Assembly: GCA_023667385.1 (NCBI GenBank)
Contig: JAMPAE010000116.1
Coordinates: 1-5,507 of the forward strand
Length of the DNA stretch: 5,507 nt
Direction of reading: 5' to 3'
Source of the DNA: Ruminococcus sp.
GTDB taxonomy: Bacteria; Bacillota; Clostridia; Oscillospirales; Acutalibacteraceae
The notes under the pieces: model-generated
Seen by the model: the letters and a program-made list of their open reading frames with translations, nothing else
The model's database searches: none
What the model was told of the DNA's origin: nothing
Shown: one piece after another, positions 5,497 through 5,507 of the stretch
How positions within the stretch are numbered: position 1 is the stretch's first letter
Layout: each line of letters starts with the position of its first letter
Program-made: the position numbers and the translations under genes

Positions 5497-5507
5497 CATT
5501 TATTATT

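Overview
The window looks like a chromosomal segment of an anaerobic, spore-forming Firmicute of the class Clostridia. The evidence is a full-length SpoVT sporulation regulator, Gram-positive style Shine-Dalgarno sequences and promoters, moderately AT-rich DNA with very AT-rich intergenic gaps, and the DUF711/ACT gene pair typical of Firmicutes. The species cannot be fixed from the sequence.

Left block (1-3040, all minus strand, so transcribed right to left). A near-consensus sigma-A promoter (3013-3040) drives a small ACT-domain protein (UPF0237), then a 452-residue DUF711/UPF0210 'PFL family' protein 13 bp downstream. After a 116-bp gap with no terminator comes metF (methylenetetrahydrofolate reductase). 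Its stop codon overlaps the start of a gene for a stand-alone cobalamin-dependent methionine synthase reactivation domain, which is cut by the left edge. The last two genes form a one-carbon/methionine module: MetF supplies 5-methyl-THF, MetH (expected beyond the left edge) uses it, and the reactivation protein rescues oxidised cobalamin. The ACT/DUF711 pair has no established biochemical role. It may share the transcript or simply lie upstream.

Middle block (3062-4630). A rho-independent terminator separates the left block from a minus-strand gene for an exported protein with a signal peptide or membrane anchor, a C-type-lectin-like domain and two fibronectin-III-like domains. Divergent from it, across a very AT-rich gap, is a small Xre-family HTH regulator on the plus strand. 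The lectin gene has a good promoter, overlapped by three CATATT repeats at 10-11 bp spacing. This is the most accessory-looking part of the window. A regulator/surface-protein pair is a reasonable hypothesis but is not shown.

Right block (4643-5507). A bidirectional terminator lies between the convergent xre and spoVT genes. spoVT (minus strand) has a strong Shine-Dalgarno and a weak sigma-G-like promoter candidate. The last roughly 150 bases hold no recognisable gene and end with a minus-strand terminator that probably closes a gene beyond the right edge.

I did not find a clearly new biological system. The best candidates for follow-up are the lectin-like protein with its neighbouring Xre regulator, the link of the ACT/DUF711 pair to metF, and a 23-codon reading frame with an embedded 12-bp palindrome between DUF711 and metF.
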